Source: Druceiella hillmani
Lineage: Eukaryota; Arthropoda; Insecta; Lepidoptera; Hepialidae
NCBI GenBank assembly: GCA_039881145.1
Contig: JAYKKI010000063.1
Coordinates: forward strand, 12,927,001 to 12,991,000
Length of the DNA stretch: 64,000 bases
Reading direction: 5' to 3'
The notes under the pieces are model-generated. The model was not told where the DNA came from and did not search any database. It saw only the letters and a list, made by a program, of their open reading frames with translations. Shown one piece after another: positions 36,571 to 48,171 of this stretch (position 1 is its first letter; the number at the start of each line of letters is the position of its first letter). The position numbers were made by a program, and so were the translations under genes.

Positions 36571-37242
36571 GTTTACCACAATTTTGATTACTAATAATAA
36601 TATTTTTGACAACTGATTAATCTCAATAATCAATGTTTATACCTTTAATTATAAATAAATAGCATTTATAGGCTACTGTGTTATAATTTATCTTGTGTGA
36701 ATGAGAAATTATTGAATTTCTTTTCATATTCGGTATCGGCCGAATTGTGGGTTACTATTCGGTATCCGGCCGGATAACGGATATTCGTTTCACCTCTAAT
36801 AATTAGTTCAAACTGGAAATCGAGTTTCCCGTGGTCATTACACCAGCTTGAGTTTAACTCAGTACGAGAAAACTTATTGAAACAGGACTGGAAAAACACT
36901 TAAACAAAAGGAAGTGAAAAACAAACTATAAAAATACTTCTAATTATTTCTGTATTCGGAGACTCAATATTTCCCATGGTGGTGTTTCCTTGTGTTCATA
37001 GTGCATCAAAAGAAACTTAGTGCGCCATCGTCTTGGTTTGTCTGAATACCGGCAAATTGGTGAAAGTGATCTGCTTTTTGAGTAGGTGGCATATGACGTG
37101 ACTACTTATGTAATAGAAAACACCATTTAAACCCCGTTTTTCCTCCTCTTATTGATGGCCACAAATCCCATTTAACTAAAGAATTGTCGTATTTCTTAGT
37201 ATTTATCACCTCATATTCATCTTTAACATCATATACATATAC

Positions 37243-37446
37243 TCATCGCCGTGGTGTTGGGTTGATAGCAAGGCATACGACCTGTGACGACGCGTCGCAC
37301 CGCGGTGATCCGGGTTCGATTCCCAACCGTTCGTCGAGCGGGGCTAGACGGGTGTTATGGTTGACTGTAACAGTTTGCTCTCGTAACAATAAGTCCGTTA
37401 TATGTATCAATTAGATACATTAAAGTAGATAAATAAATAAATAAAT
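37243..37446 (+). mobile_element. tRNA-derived SINE, tail type B, best-preserved head
   Basis: CGGGTTCGATTCCC is a perfect pol III B box, and GTGTTGGGTTGATAGCAAGG serves as the A-box region. The tail has CAATAAGTCCGTTATATG, ATCAATTAGATACATTAAAG and a (TAAA)n end. It is the copy that could most easily still be transcribed. Confidence 0.88.
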
Positions 37447-38140
37447 ATTCCGATGCAAAACAAAAAGCTGGTCATCTTTAGAGTAGTGGCTGATTTCAGG
37501 AAAATTGGGAGCATGGTGAAAAAAACAGGAAAGTTAGCCATTGACGCTAGAAAGCAGATTTTAAATTTATAAGAAATTGAAAATAGAAAAATGCTGATGG
37601 GCCCATAAAAGATCACAACAATAAATGTGCACAAGAAAAACAAAGCCATCCTTAACCAACAACTGTAACTAAAGGTGAAATGGGAGTATTTAGCTACCAG
37701 TTTTTTTACCATACACATTATACATCTTCGTTAAAAATATCACATTCTTAAATGTCAATTCTATAATGTATAGAAACAACTATAAACATCCAAATCAAAT
37801 ACTTTTCCACAAATTAGCATAATACCGCAAGGAAAAGATTGTCAGAAATACCTAAAATATCTGAATAATCATCCTTAGTATTTATTTAATTTATCATCTA
37901 TCTACTGTAAAAGAATATTATAGCTTCAATAGAAAAGAGTGTAGAAGAATATTATGCATACTTTTTAATTTCTATGGTGCTTAAAGTATTTTTAAGTGAC
38001 ATTAGCAGCCATTGTGGCATTTAATAAAACAATTTTAAGCACTGATGATGAGCCTGAAGAAAACTAGCTTAATCAAGCAATTGAATAATAAAAAAATTAA
38101 TTATGACCTTTTGACAAGATCACATTCAACTTCAGGATAT
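37447..38140. other. intergenic, no gene recognised
   Basis: AT-rich. Open frames show no motif. Confidence 0.5.
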
Positions 38141-38498
38141 ACACGGTGTCCGGGAATAAGTATCGGACAAAGAAAGACGCTATTAGTTGGCTATAATGGA
38201 ATAAATTGTCATAGAAATGAAACGTAAAATATGCCCTTTTTGTAATTAAGTGCAAAAAAATCTTTTTAACAATGTGCTTACACGGGCAACTAGATGTCTT
38301 CGCAACTGTTGGTTTGTTTCTCCCCTGAGAGGCACTGCATAATGTGCGCATATATGAAAAATATGACAAATAATTATGAATATTATTTTCAATTTTCTGA
38401 AAAAGTATCTCTTAATTTTCATTTTAACAACAATCAACTATTTTTCAGTCAATGAATAAACTCTTTCTTTATCCGAAACTTATTCCCAGACACTGTGT
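38141..38498. mobile_element. MITE with ~38-bp terminal inverted repeats
   Basis: The left end ACACGGTGTCCGGGAATAAG and the reverse-complemented right end ACACAGTGTCTGGGAATAAG match for nearly 40 bases. TA-rich trinucleotides flank both sides. No coding capacity; the transposase family is unknown. Confidence 0.88.
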
Positions 38499-41400
38499 AT
38501 ATACACATCTGCAAAACACACATCAAAACATCAGGCCTCATAGGCAAGTCTCATACATATCTAAACATCCTTCATTATCAAATTTCCAGATATTAATATT
38601 TAGGTCTTCAAACTCCACTAAACACTAGACCAGTGGTACATGAAACATATGCGAATGTTACATCCGTATAGAGTTCCTTTTATTAGCTCACATCAAATAA
38701 ATAGATAGATATGAGCACTGAAAGCTCTAACTGGCAGTTTGTAAAAATGATAATATAAAATAAATTAATAATTTCAAAAATTTAACTCTTTATAAATCTT
38801 GTCATTTTTACAAATTAGCAGCAATTTGAAAAATTGTTTATCAAGATGAATTTAACACAAGAAAATTTTCATTCCACACATATTCAACTTCATTTCCATT
38901 CATATTCAACTTCAAGAAACCTAATAAGAGATGCCAAATACTTTCCAGAAACCTAGAAGAGGCTATTGTATTCTACGTACTTCTTGCTTATCAATATAGG
39001 TTTTTAACTCCCAAATAATGAACCTAAATGGAGACTTTCAACTTTGATTCAAACATTATACATTAATCAATATTCCCATTAACATTATGCTTTTAGTCAA
39101 CGGAAGTGAGATTTTAAGAGAAGATTGGGTCAAGTAAAGCATTTGATTGTTACAACCTTAACTATAAACTACCCTTACCGTGAAATCTTACTAATTCATA
39201 AGTAATACCGATACATGAGAAAATAATAAAATTGAAGACATAAAAAAAAAGATTAACTTTTTCGCTGCAGGCAGCACAATGTATGCTTTTCCAGCGCCTC
39301 TTCAGGGGTCCACAACAAACCGCCTCAAAAGCCCCCCAATAGAGTCCCATATCTACTACCCAAGTGCTTCCACCCAACAGTGTTAACTTTCTCTCTGTCT
39401 CTATACATTATAGTGGTTTACAGCAGAGATAATAAATGACTACACCGATTATAATTTATTCTCATTCACAGCTAACTAGCTGTACCACTCAACCGATTAT
39501 AGAAATATTTGTGGCCAACTGCATGGGCCACTCGTTTCATTATAGGGCTAGTTAGGAGTAAAAAGGTTAAATATAAAATCTTATTTAAATACCAAACTTC
39601 TCATCATTATCATCAATTCTTTATTTAGCGACCAAAGAGCCCAACCATTTAAATTGTACAAGTTATCTTCATACGCCTTACTTTTAAACACCATTCTATA
39701 GTTAGAGTACAATCTATCAGAAGATAATACTAAAAATTACATAACTATAGAAATATTCCATCCATAAGTTATATCATGACAACTTCTATTTTAGATTTTA
39801 TTTCTTACCTGTTTTATATTATCTTAGTTACCATAACATGACAATTTATGATATAGAGACAAGGTAGCATAAAATTGGACACAATGCATTACACAATCCA
39901 ACGTATTACACAGTATACAAATACTCCTTCCAAACTTGTACATATCGTTACGTTTTAGTCAAGCTGATAAAACTTACACTTAAATTACTTATATGCCAGT
40001 TCTGGCCCAATGCGACAATCCAAATAAATTAATTCAGTCAAGTTGTTGAAATGAAAGAAACTGGTATTTTCAACAAGGAGAATTGTATCATTTCATAAAA
40101 TTACTTTTCAAAAAAAATTATAAAAATATTGTTTTTGGCTTTTAAATATATTATTTATATAATGGTACTTATATTTACCAATCTACTCCTACGTACCAAT
40201 TTAAAACTTATTAATTGCATACAAATATCATCCATAAGTAATTGTATTTTGAAGTGTCACTTACAAACACACTTCTAACCTTAAATGTCTCAATGAACTT
40301 TACATGTGATGAAAATAAATTGAGAAAAACAAATAATAAAAGAGAATGGATATTACAATGTTTACAAATCAAAAATAGAGCAGTTAGAAATACAAAATGG
40401 GATCCCCAGTCGATAGTCAAACTAATAGCCCAAGTTTTTTTAAACTCTTAAAAGGATCATGTAGAGAAACAAGTATGTCAACTTGTTTAAGCTTAAACAA
40501 AGAAAATACTCAGTAACTGTTTACTTTGTATTTTAAAGCTTTGTAAAATTAAAATGTAAAACTGTTATATTTTCAATAAATTTACTTTTAATAAATTTAC
40601 CATACGATTCACTCTTTCACTGGCACTGTGTTTTTTACAGCTTCACCTACAAAATATATTGTTTGAAGATCAGATTTCTACTACAAAATTTTATTCCAAA
40701 ATGCCACCAGTTCCATTAGTCTAAAAATATCCAAACAATTGGAACATTTCATTAAAGGCTTAAACATTACAATTCTGTTACAAGTACAATTTAAAATATT
40801 TACTACATAATGTAAACACTACTCTACTAAAATAATTTTACCAATATTGTGTGAATTAATTTTGACATACATTAAACCTTAAAGAAAACATGCAAATAAC
40901 AGAACTTAAGGTAGATTTAATAAAACCTGTCCATACAATATAATTTGGTAAACTTTCGAACTCTATTCTATACACAACATCTTAAGCCATTCTATATGTA
41001 TCCATAATATATAATAGACCTCGTTATGTCATTTTAAACAATACCACATAATACAATCAAAATATATATGCATCTATATACATACATCTTTACAAAAGAT
41101 CGTATGTATATATAAACCTACAGATAGACCCAAACATCTGGTTATATATGCATGTATGGGCATAAAATTACATATACATTGTAAATTGTATCATAATTGC
41201 ATTATACTTTTGCTCCAGTTTTTAAAGAATGCATTTCTCACTGAGGGTAAAATTTGACAAGCATAAAGTCATCTAAGACAGTTAAGCTGTTTTATTTTTA
41301 AAGATATAATTCCACAGATCCACATAAACCTCTAAAAACAGTAATAAATGGTGTCGCTTGTTTTTTAGACTAAATTCAGTCATTAAATGAAATTGAGTTA

Positions 41401-43767
41401 AGGTTAGATTTAACTCCATAAGTAACCATTACTTTACGTCAATTTCATGTGTGCTTTGGTGTTGTTGATATCATAGAAATCTGTATTCAGTTAAAGATTC
41501 CAAGCACGAAACCATTTTTGTATGCATTCTAAATTTTAGAGTTTAGTTTATTTTTAATACTAAAATAGTATTTTGTTATAAATTGGAAAAGTTACAATAT
41601 ACTGTTCCAAAATTATTTAACAATATCAGACAGTTTGTTTACAGTACGTTATATTCAAATTTTAATTTGTCACCCTGTGGCAACAGCAACTTTACAATTT
41701 GATAATATAAAAATAAATATCTATATTTATTTGCGCACAAAAAGAATTTGTTGTTCACGTTTATTTATATTGTAATTATAAAGTAATTGAGAGTCTTACA
41801 TTATTCTGGTGTATAAATGAGAATCATAATTAAGATCCAAAAAACGTTTCCTCAACCAATCAAGTATAGAGAACCAGTATAGAGACTAGATAGAATCCTT
41901 TATAGCAAATAAGGTTTCAATACAACACAGTTTTATCTGTTTTTCTTTAATAGTGAATATAACATTTGACATACTAACACGACGAAACCATTTCTATGTT
42001 TCTGGTAAACATGAATTTTTTTACATTTACTAGTTAGCAAATTGACAGCTCATAAGTGGTTGACAGCACAGTTGCTTAAAAGTTTTTTATGTCTTTTTAA
42101 CAAAATGTTGTATTAAAATATCAATGCTCCATCTATCCACAAGTATACTTAAAGGTTAATTATTATGGATTACCATAAAATAATATATGAAGTAACTAGA
42201 TTTATTGTGATGGTTTAAAATACAAATAAAAATCATATAGTTACATGTAACAAATGTTGTAAATATGAATGTTAATAGTACACTGAATATGACCTGTAAA
42301 AATAAGTGAGATAGAGTGTAAACGGCCAATCTTTATGTCTTCCGAAGCTTCACAATTCTATAGATACATTCTATATATCTAAATACTTGACCGATTCTTC
42401 AATCTTTTTAAATATATTTTTTACAATGTTTTTGCAAGTTTGTTAGAGTCTGTGTTGCCAACAGCTGGTAAATAGTTTTGCATAAATTAGTAAATATGAT
42501 GTGGTGGTAACATCACATTTAGTATTTAATGCAAAATTATTTAGCAATAGGGTATTTGACTGAGGTCGATATTTTTTGTAAAAATGTTTTAAAACTTTAA
42601 ACCTACTCTGTGTAGGTTTAAAAAAACCTTGTGATGAAAAAAATAATGCATATAATAAACAATTATTCTAAACTTCTAAATAGGAAAAGTGTAAATATAT
42701 AACTTAAACATAATATTTAACGAGATACTAAAAATATTTAATAAACTCTAAGAGAGTTTATTAAATTATTTTATGATTTATTTAATGAATTCTAAATAAC
42801 AGGCCAGTGACATCGTAAGCCAGTTGTGTTTTGTATAGGGCGTTTTCACAGGAGTCAAGTTTCAAGTACGTCACTTTTTAAATCGTTATAACTTTGTAAT
42901 GAATAATTTTAGGTACAATATATTTATTTTAAAATAATTTAATGTTATTACTTATTTGATTTTAGTAATAAAAAAATATAGTCAAATACCCAAATGGCAA
43001 CACAAAATTCCATAAGACAACAATAATGAGCAGGGATTTACTTTTTACCATATAAGTAAACACAAAGCAAATTACCTATTAAAACCTAAACTAGAACATT
43101 CTTTGACATCTTTTAGATCTTCTGATCTTTCCAAATTACAAAAATTTAATTCCTTGATTATTCCATTCTATAGTATTCCAGAGACAATTTTTTAACATCT
43201 CTGATTGTTTTCAGTTGCCTCAGAAAAGATCTAAAACACTGCCATAATTATTTGTAATCTTATAGCAGTCAAATTAAATTGTTTCATATTTTTTTGGTAT
43301 TTTCTGATATCAACATTTTGAAGAAAATTAAAACAGTGAAAGTGCACATTCATACCAAGTAATTTTATTGACTAATCTAATATAGTTCATATTAGAGTAC
43401 CTCTAATAAAAATGCTGATATCGCAGGTTGTTTCGAGACAAATTATTATTTGCAACATAGAAGCAGAAAAAAGGATAAATACTTGGATACTAATCCATAC
43501 TTTATAACTCAAAATTTATATATAACAGAGCACCAGTTTTTCTTATCCTGCTTCATCTCACTTGTTTATTCAATCTGCAACGCCACATATACTACAACGA
43601 AACTTGTCTACTCTGACATTCTTCTTCTATTCGTAAAATCTTTTTATAAGTATTTTCCTATTTGGACCACACATATTCCCTATCGTCGTCCATATTTTGT
43701 TTTCCCTACTCAATTTACTATATACTTTCACATATAATTTCTTTCTCAATCCTTTTCCATTTATTTT
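38499..43767. other. AT-rich block without recognisable genes or transposons
   Basis: Extremely AT-rich, with few repeats I can recognise. 39240-39370 is a GC-richer patch that I do not recognise. Two small perfect hairpins occur at 42596-42622 (11-bp arms, 5-base loop) and 42736-42766 (14-bp arms, 3-base loop). Confidence 0.55.
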
Positions 43768-44208
43768 GTAATTCTTAATCTTAGTAGATTAAAAATTACA
43801 GAAATAAAGTAATTCTTAATCTTAGTAGATTAAAAATTACAGTAATAAAGTAATTTGTAATCTTAGTTGATTAAAAATTACAGTAATAAAGTAATTCTTA
43901 ATCTTAGTTGATTAAAATTACAGTAATAAAGTAATTCTTAATCTTAGTTGATTAAAAATTACAGTAATAAAGTAATTCTTAATCTTAGTTGATAAAAAAT
44001 TATAGTAATAAAGTAATTCTTAATCTTAGTAGATTAAAAATTACAATAATAAAGTCATTTTTAATCTTAGTAGATTAAAAATGACAGTAATAAAATAATT
44101 CTTAATCTTAGTAGATTAAAAATTACAATAATAAAGTAATTCTTAATGTTAATAGATTAAAAATTTCAGTAATAAAGTAATTCTTAATCTTAGTAGATTA
44201 AAAATTAC
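43768..44208. repeat. 41-bp hairpin satellite, about 11 copies
   Basis: Each unit contains GTAATTCTTAATCT-TAGT-AGATTAAAAATTAC, a stem of 14 bp with one mismatch and a 4-base loop, joined by AGTAATAAA linkers. Unit starts fall every 41 bases (43768, 43809, ...). In the unit near 44053 both arms have changed together (GTCATT / AATGAC), so pairing is kept. Confidence 0.96.
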
Positions 44209-46705
44209 ATATGCATATTCCGTTCATGACTGATCTATAATGGCTTCATCCCTTATCCCTCTTTATCATATCATCAATTCTTTTGTATTATCCAAACTCA
44301 ATACCGAACACAATGTTCATGCATATATACTTTTTTTTTATATTCATTTGTTCTTCTCGAGTCTTATAAGAATACACAGATTCATTCTGTGCACCATGTA
44401 TACATTGTTTCATTTTCCCGATCTTACTAAAACAGAAACTGTAATAGAGGCCCAAAATCCTTTTCTACGAAACTGTATACAACATTAGGCAAGATACAAG
44501 TAATAAATAGAAAAAATATCTCGGTTTAATTTTATGTACGTAATTTGAAATTGTTCAATAAATATAGCTGCATGCAAATTGTCAAGATTTTTTTGTTTAA
44601 CAATGACAATGTATCTCACTGCTGTAATAGTACTGTCGAAATGTTAATCTTATAGAAAGTGTCAAATGAAATAAAAACTGAAGCAGACAAGTCATCGACA
44701 GAGTCTCAATCGAAAAATACCCGACAACAATAAGAGATATTACAAATTAACAATGCATATTCATAGCAGACACTAAAATATGGACATTTCATTTCATTCA
44801 AGAGCAACATTTGTGAACTCAAATAAAAAAAACTTAAAGCTACCACTAAAGTTTCATATAATCAAAACATTTTGTTTTCAGAAAAGGAATTTGTTAAAAA
44901 AAACTGAAAAAATCTGTTATTTTACACAAATATTTTCCTTATATAAAAAAATACCACATCTTTTATTGAAAAATATATGTATTAATAGGAACCAAATAGC
45001 TTTTTCATTTCTTTTAGGTTTCTTTCAGAGTAACCTTACACTTATGTACTGTCATATTTTTTGTTTATTAACCATGCTCATAACGCATAATGAAACTAAC
45101 TCTAAGATTTACTCATATATTTCCAAGATATTCCAAAATGATTTATAATAATGTCTGTTTGACATTTCGACTGACATTATTTCAAATATAGAACATTTAA
45201 TGGATATTTGATTAAGATTATGACAGAACTTATACACAAAATGTCCTAATATTTTACATAATATAATCACACAAAAAGTAATTTAAAAAATGAAACTTGT
45301 CACCTGCTATAATATGACAGCTGCATATAAAGATCAGATCTAAATTGAAGTACCATTCTCATCAAAAAGTGTGGTAACAATGATTCGTATCTAGATTAGG
45401 TTAGACAGAAATCTATAAACAGTAATAAAATAACATTTTATTTCTCATTAATGAATTTGAAAAAACTCAAAAAATTTTTAAATAATTGATAAATCAGAAT
45501 TAGACCCAGAAACTATTTGTAGTCTGCCAAGTTTAATATTTCCATTCAATGGTACGTATACCATAAATAAAGCAAGCCATAAATCAATGCGACATATTTA
45601 TAGAAAAAAACATCATAATGTCCTTAATATAAAACAATCTTTTTATAAAAAATATCAGATTCAAATTAAAAAATAGGGTCCATCTATATTTTTAACTATT
45701 TACCAACAGTTTTAACTCTTTATAAGTAAAATCTTAACTACTTAACATAGATTATAACAATATACACAGACTTATCAAATGAGTTCAGAATAGTTATAAA
45801 GATATGGCTTCTTGAAAATTTACAACACTACACACATTTGTTTAACTCCTACTTTGCATCCTAACATTCTATGTCAAACTGAATCGAAAAAAATATATAA
45901 ACAAAGGAGAACGCCAAATCCTGCCGTATTAGCATTATTACAGCAATATCACTCAGAAAGAATAAAAAATTTTATTTCATTTACCGTAATTGACTTCCGT
46001 TTGATATTACCACCGATCAACGTATTTGGCAGCAATTCATTTTTATAAAAAGATTCAATATGGTGGGAAGAAAATATATTATGAAGTGATAAATGAACTT
46101 CCAATCATGTTTGGTCCAATTTTTTCATGTCATGAAAATATTTAAAATAACTCTGTTTTTATTAATATTACAATAATTAAAGATTAATTTAAAAATGTAT
46201 CCTTTTTTTATTTTTAAATCTTTCATTTTTATAATCTGCATCAAGCCATGGAACGTGCGTACAGTCACAACATTATTCAAAACAAGTTAGTTTATTTTGA
46301 CATTGCTATGGAACGTTACAGTCAGTAGTCAGTAGTACATATAATAAACAAAAATGAATTTAATTATAGAGACAAAAATGACAAAATTAAAATAACATTT
46401 GTAAGTTAACAAAAACGTAATCAACAAAATAACATAAATTAGAATCAGACTTATCACACTAATGTATGTACCAAATGAAGTCAATAGGAAAAAAAAATTT
46501 TATCCATAGCACAAAAATCTTTTGAGAATAAATATAATCGGTTGCTTGAAGAATGATAATTACAACAAATATTATAATTATGCTCTCTTGTCGTAGTTGT
46601 TAAATTATATTATGTTGCCCAAAAATACATATCCCACCTAGAACTTTGAACATAAAATCAACTGAAATATAGTGAAACAATAGAAATTACAAAAGTTACG
46701 AATAG
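44209..46705. other. AT-rich, no gene recognised
   Basis: Continuation of the same AT-rich block. Open frames at 44240-44488, 44780-45148 and 45812-46048 (+) lack coding-like codon usage and known motifs. Confidence 0.5.
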
Positions 46706-47530
46706 TATATTCAGCCTTAAGCTGAATATAGATTATAATGCAAGAGCCCTGGCAAATCAGCAAATATTCGGCAAAACTATTCAGCCGGATTTGGCACCTA
46801 TATGCATACTCGAACTTAATATCACTATCCAACGAAACTCTGACAAGACCAATACTTTAGATCTAACAAACAAGTTAAAGCCTTTGGTACTAAACATGCA
46901 ATAAGGCTTATGACAACATTTTTCACCCAGTAACTTTTGACTCTAATATGTTATCATGCTATAAAACAAACAGTGACCAAAGTGAAAGTTTGTCTCCTGT
47001 TTAGATGACCAAAGAGCCCAGAAAATCTGTATTCATTTCTGGCATTGCTGTGAATAAATATTAGCTGAAATAAATACTAAGATGATTCAAGAAGCGTTGA
47101 ACTATTAGATCAAGTGGAAAAAACACTATCGCAACCAAAACGTTTACTTCACACACATCTGAGAAGAAATGAAAATCAATTTGCTTAATGAGCAGTATAT
47201 ACAGAAGTTTCCATCATTTCTAGTAAAGCTGGTAACAAAATATTTTTCTACACTTGGTAGCAGTGTTTATTCGGGAAACCTGTTTTCAGCAACTGACAAA
47301 AGAAGCAGAATAAAATACTTTTTCTAATAAAGTAGAAAAATTCATATTTTATACTTTGATTATAATGCTAAAGAAATTGTTAAGAGTGATATAAAATTAA
47401 TTTATATTCATATTAAATCAATTTTAATGATAATTACTACTATGTTTTTAATTTCAGTTCAAACAATCCAATTTTAACAGCCGAATACCGAATTAGTTAC
47501 CGAATATTCGTTGCAACTTTAGAAATTATC
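46706..47530 (+). mobile_element. remnant of a hAT transposon (same broad type as 34516)
   Basis: Near 47230-47330 a reading gives LVTKYFSTLGSSVYSGNLFSA, a decayed hAT dimerisation segment. Upstream at 46764-46795 (AATATTCGG, AGCCGGATT) and downstream at 47480-47515 (GCCGAATACCGAATTAG, CGAATATTCG) are traces of the GGATATTCGG-rich termini of that family. A small palindrome (10-bp arms) lies at 46706-46730. Ends cannot be placed exactly. Confidence 0.55.
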
Positions 47531-48171
47531 ATTAGACATTTATCTTAAATTCTTTCTGAATTTTTTGTAGGCAATTTCTGTTTTTTTAATCAAATTACAT
47601 TTATTTGACATATCATTAATGGTAAAATTATCATATGTCATCTTCTTAATATGTTGGATAGGTGGGCACGGCACTAAAATAACTAGCATTATCCTTTATT
47701 TAATATAACGCAATATACAAACTCGTGGGAGATCAAACGTTGCCATATCGACATATAAGAACAAAAAGACTACTACTTACCACACTTCTGTGTGGGGTGG
47801 AGTGTATGCATAACATAAAATAAAATAAAAACCTGAGATTATAAAGAAATGCAAAGAAATAGAAACAAATAACTTGTCTACCAGTCTATAAAACTTTAAA
47901 TCATAATCTTTTCTGTCAATTTACCATGTAAATTCCACACGGCTGGCACAATAATGACATATTGACTGCTGTCAACTCATATTTTATCAACAAAAATCAG
48001 TAAGAGAATATTTCAAACTAGCCTTAACACATTACAAAGTACTAATTTCCACGTTATGTTACAACGTTTTGTGAGGCAACAGTACGAACACTACTTATTG
48101 CCATATCCTTCAATAACTTTCCGGAAGTTCTGTATCTTCTTCAGTTTCCTCCAAGAACTGTTCATCAAATA
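47531..48171 (-). other. probable 3' UTR / downstream region of the ZAD zinc-finger gene
   Basis: AT-rich, on the - strand directly after the stop. The reverse complement of TTTATT at 47695-47700 gives an AATAAA signal about 470 bases past the stop, a candidate poly(A) site among several. Confidence 0.45.

Larger units (their letters stand above)
34516..36798 (+). mobile_element. hAT transposon, BED-finger type, with ends and target duplication
   Basis: The left end is CAGAGATGAAACGGATA and the right end, reverse-complemented, is TAGAGGTGAAACGAATA. Both are followed inside by repeats of GGATATTCGG/CCGGATACCG. The flanks GTAATTAA (34508-34515) and ATAATTAG (36799-36806) match at six of eight positions, consistent with an 8-bp hAT target duplication. 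Confidence 0.88.

Noticed and set aside
39162..39377. 71-codon - strand frame with Cys and Trp (GAFEAVCCGPLKRRW)
   Set aside because: A GC-richer patch, but I recognise no family and see no flanking exon signals. Kept only as an unrecognised patch.
43450..43737. 95-codon + strand frame next to the hairpin satellite
   Set aside because: Pyrimidine-rich sequence with no known domain and no coding-like wobble usage.
44780..45148. 122-codon + strand frame in the AT-rich block
   Set aside because: Codon use is dominated by A/T third positions and AAA/TTT runs, with no domain and no splice context. Compare the clear GC3 bias of the real exons.
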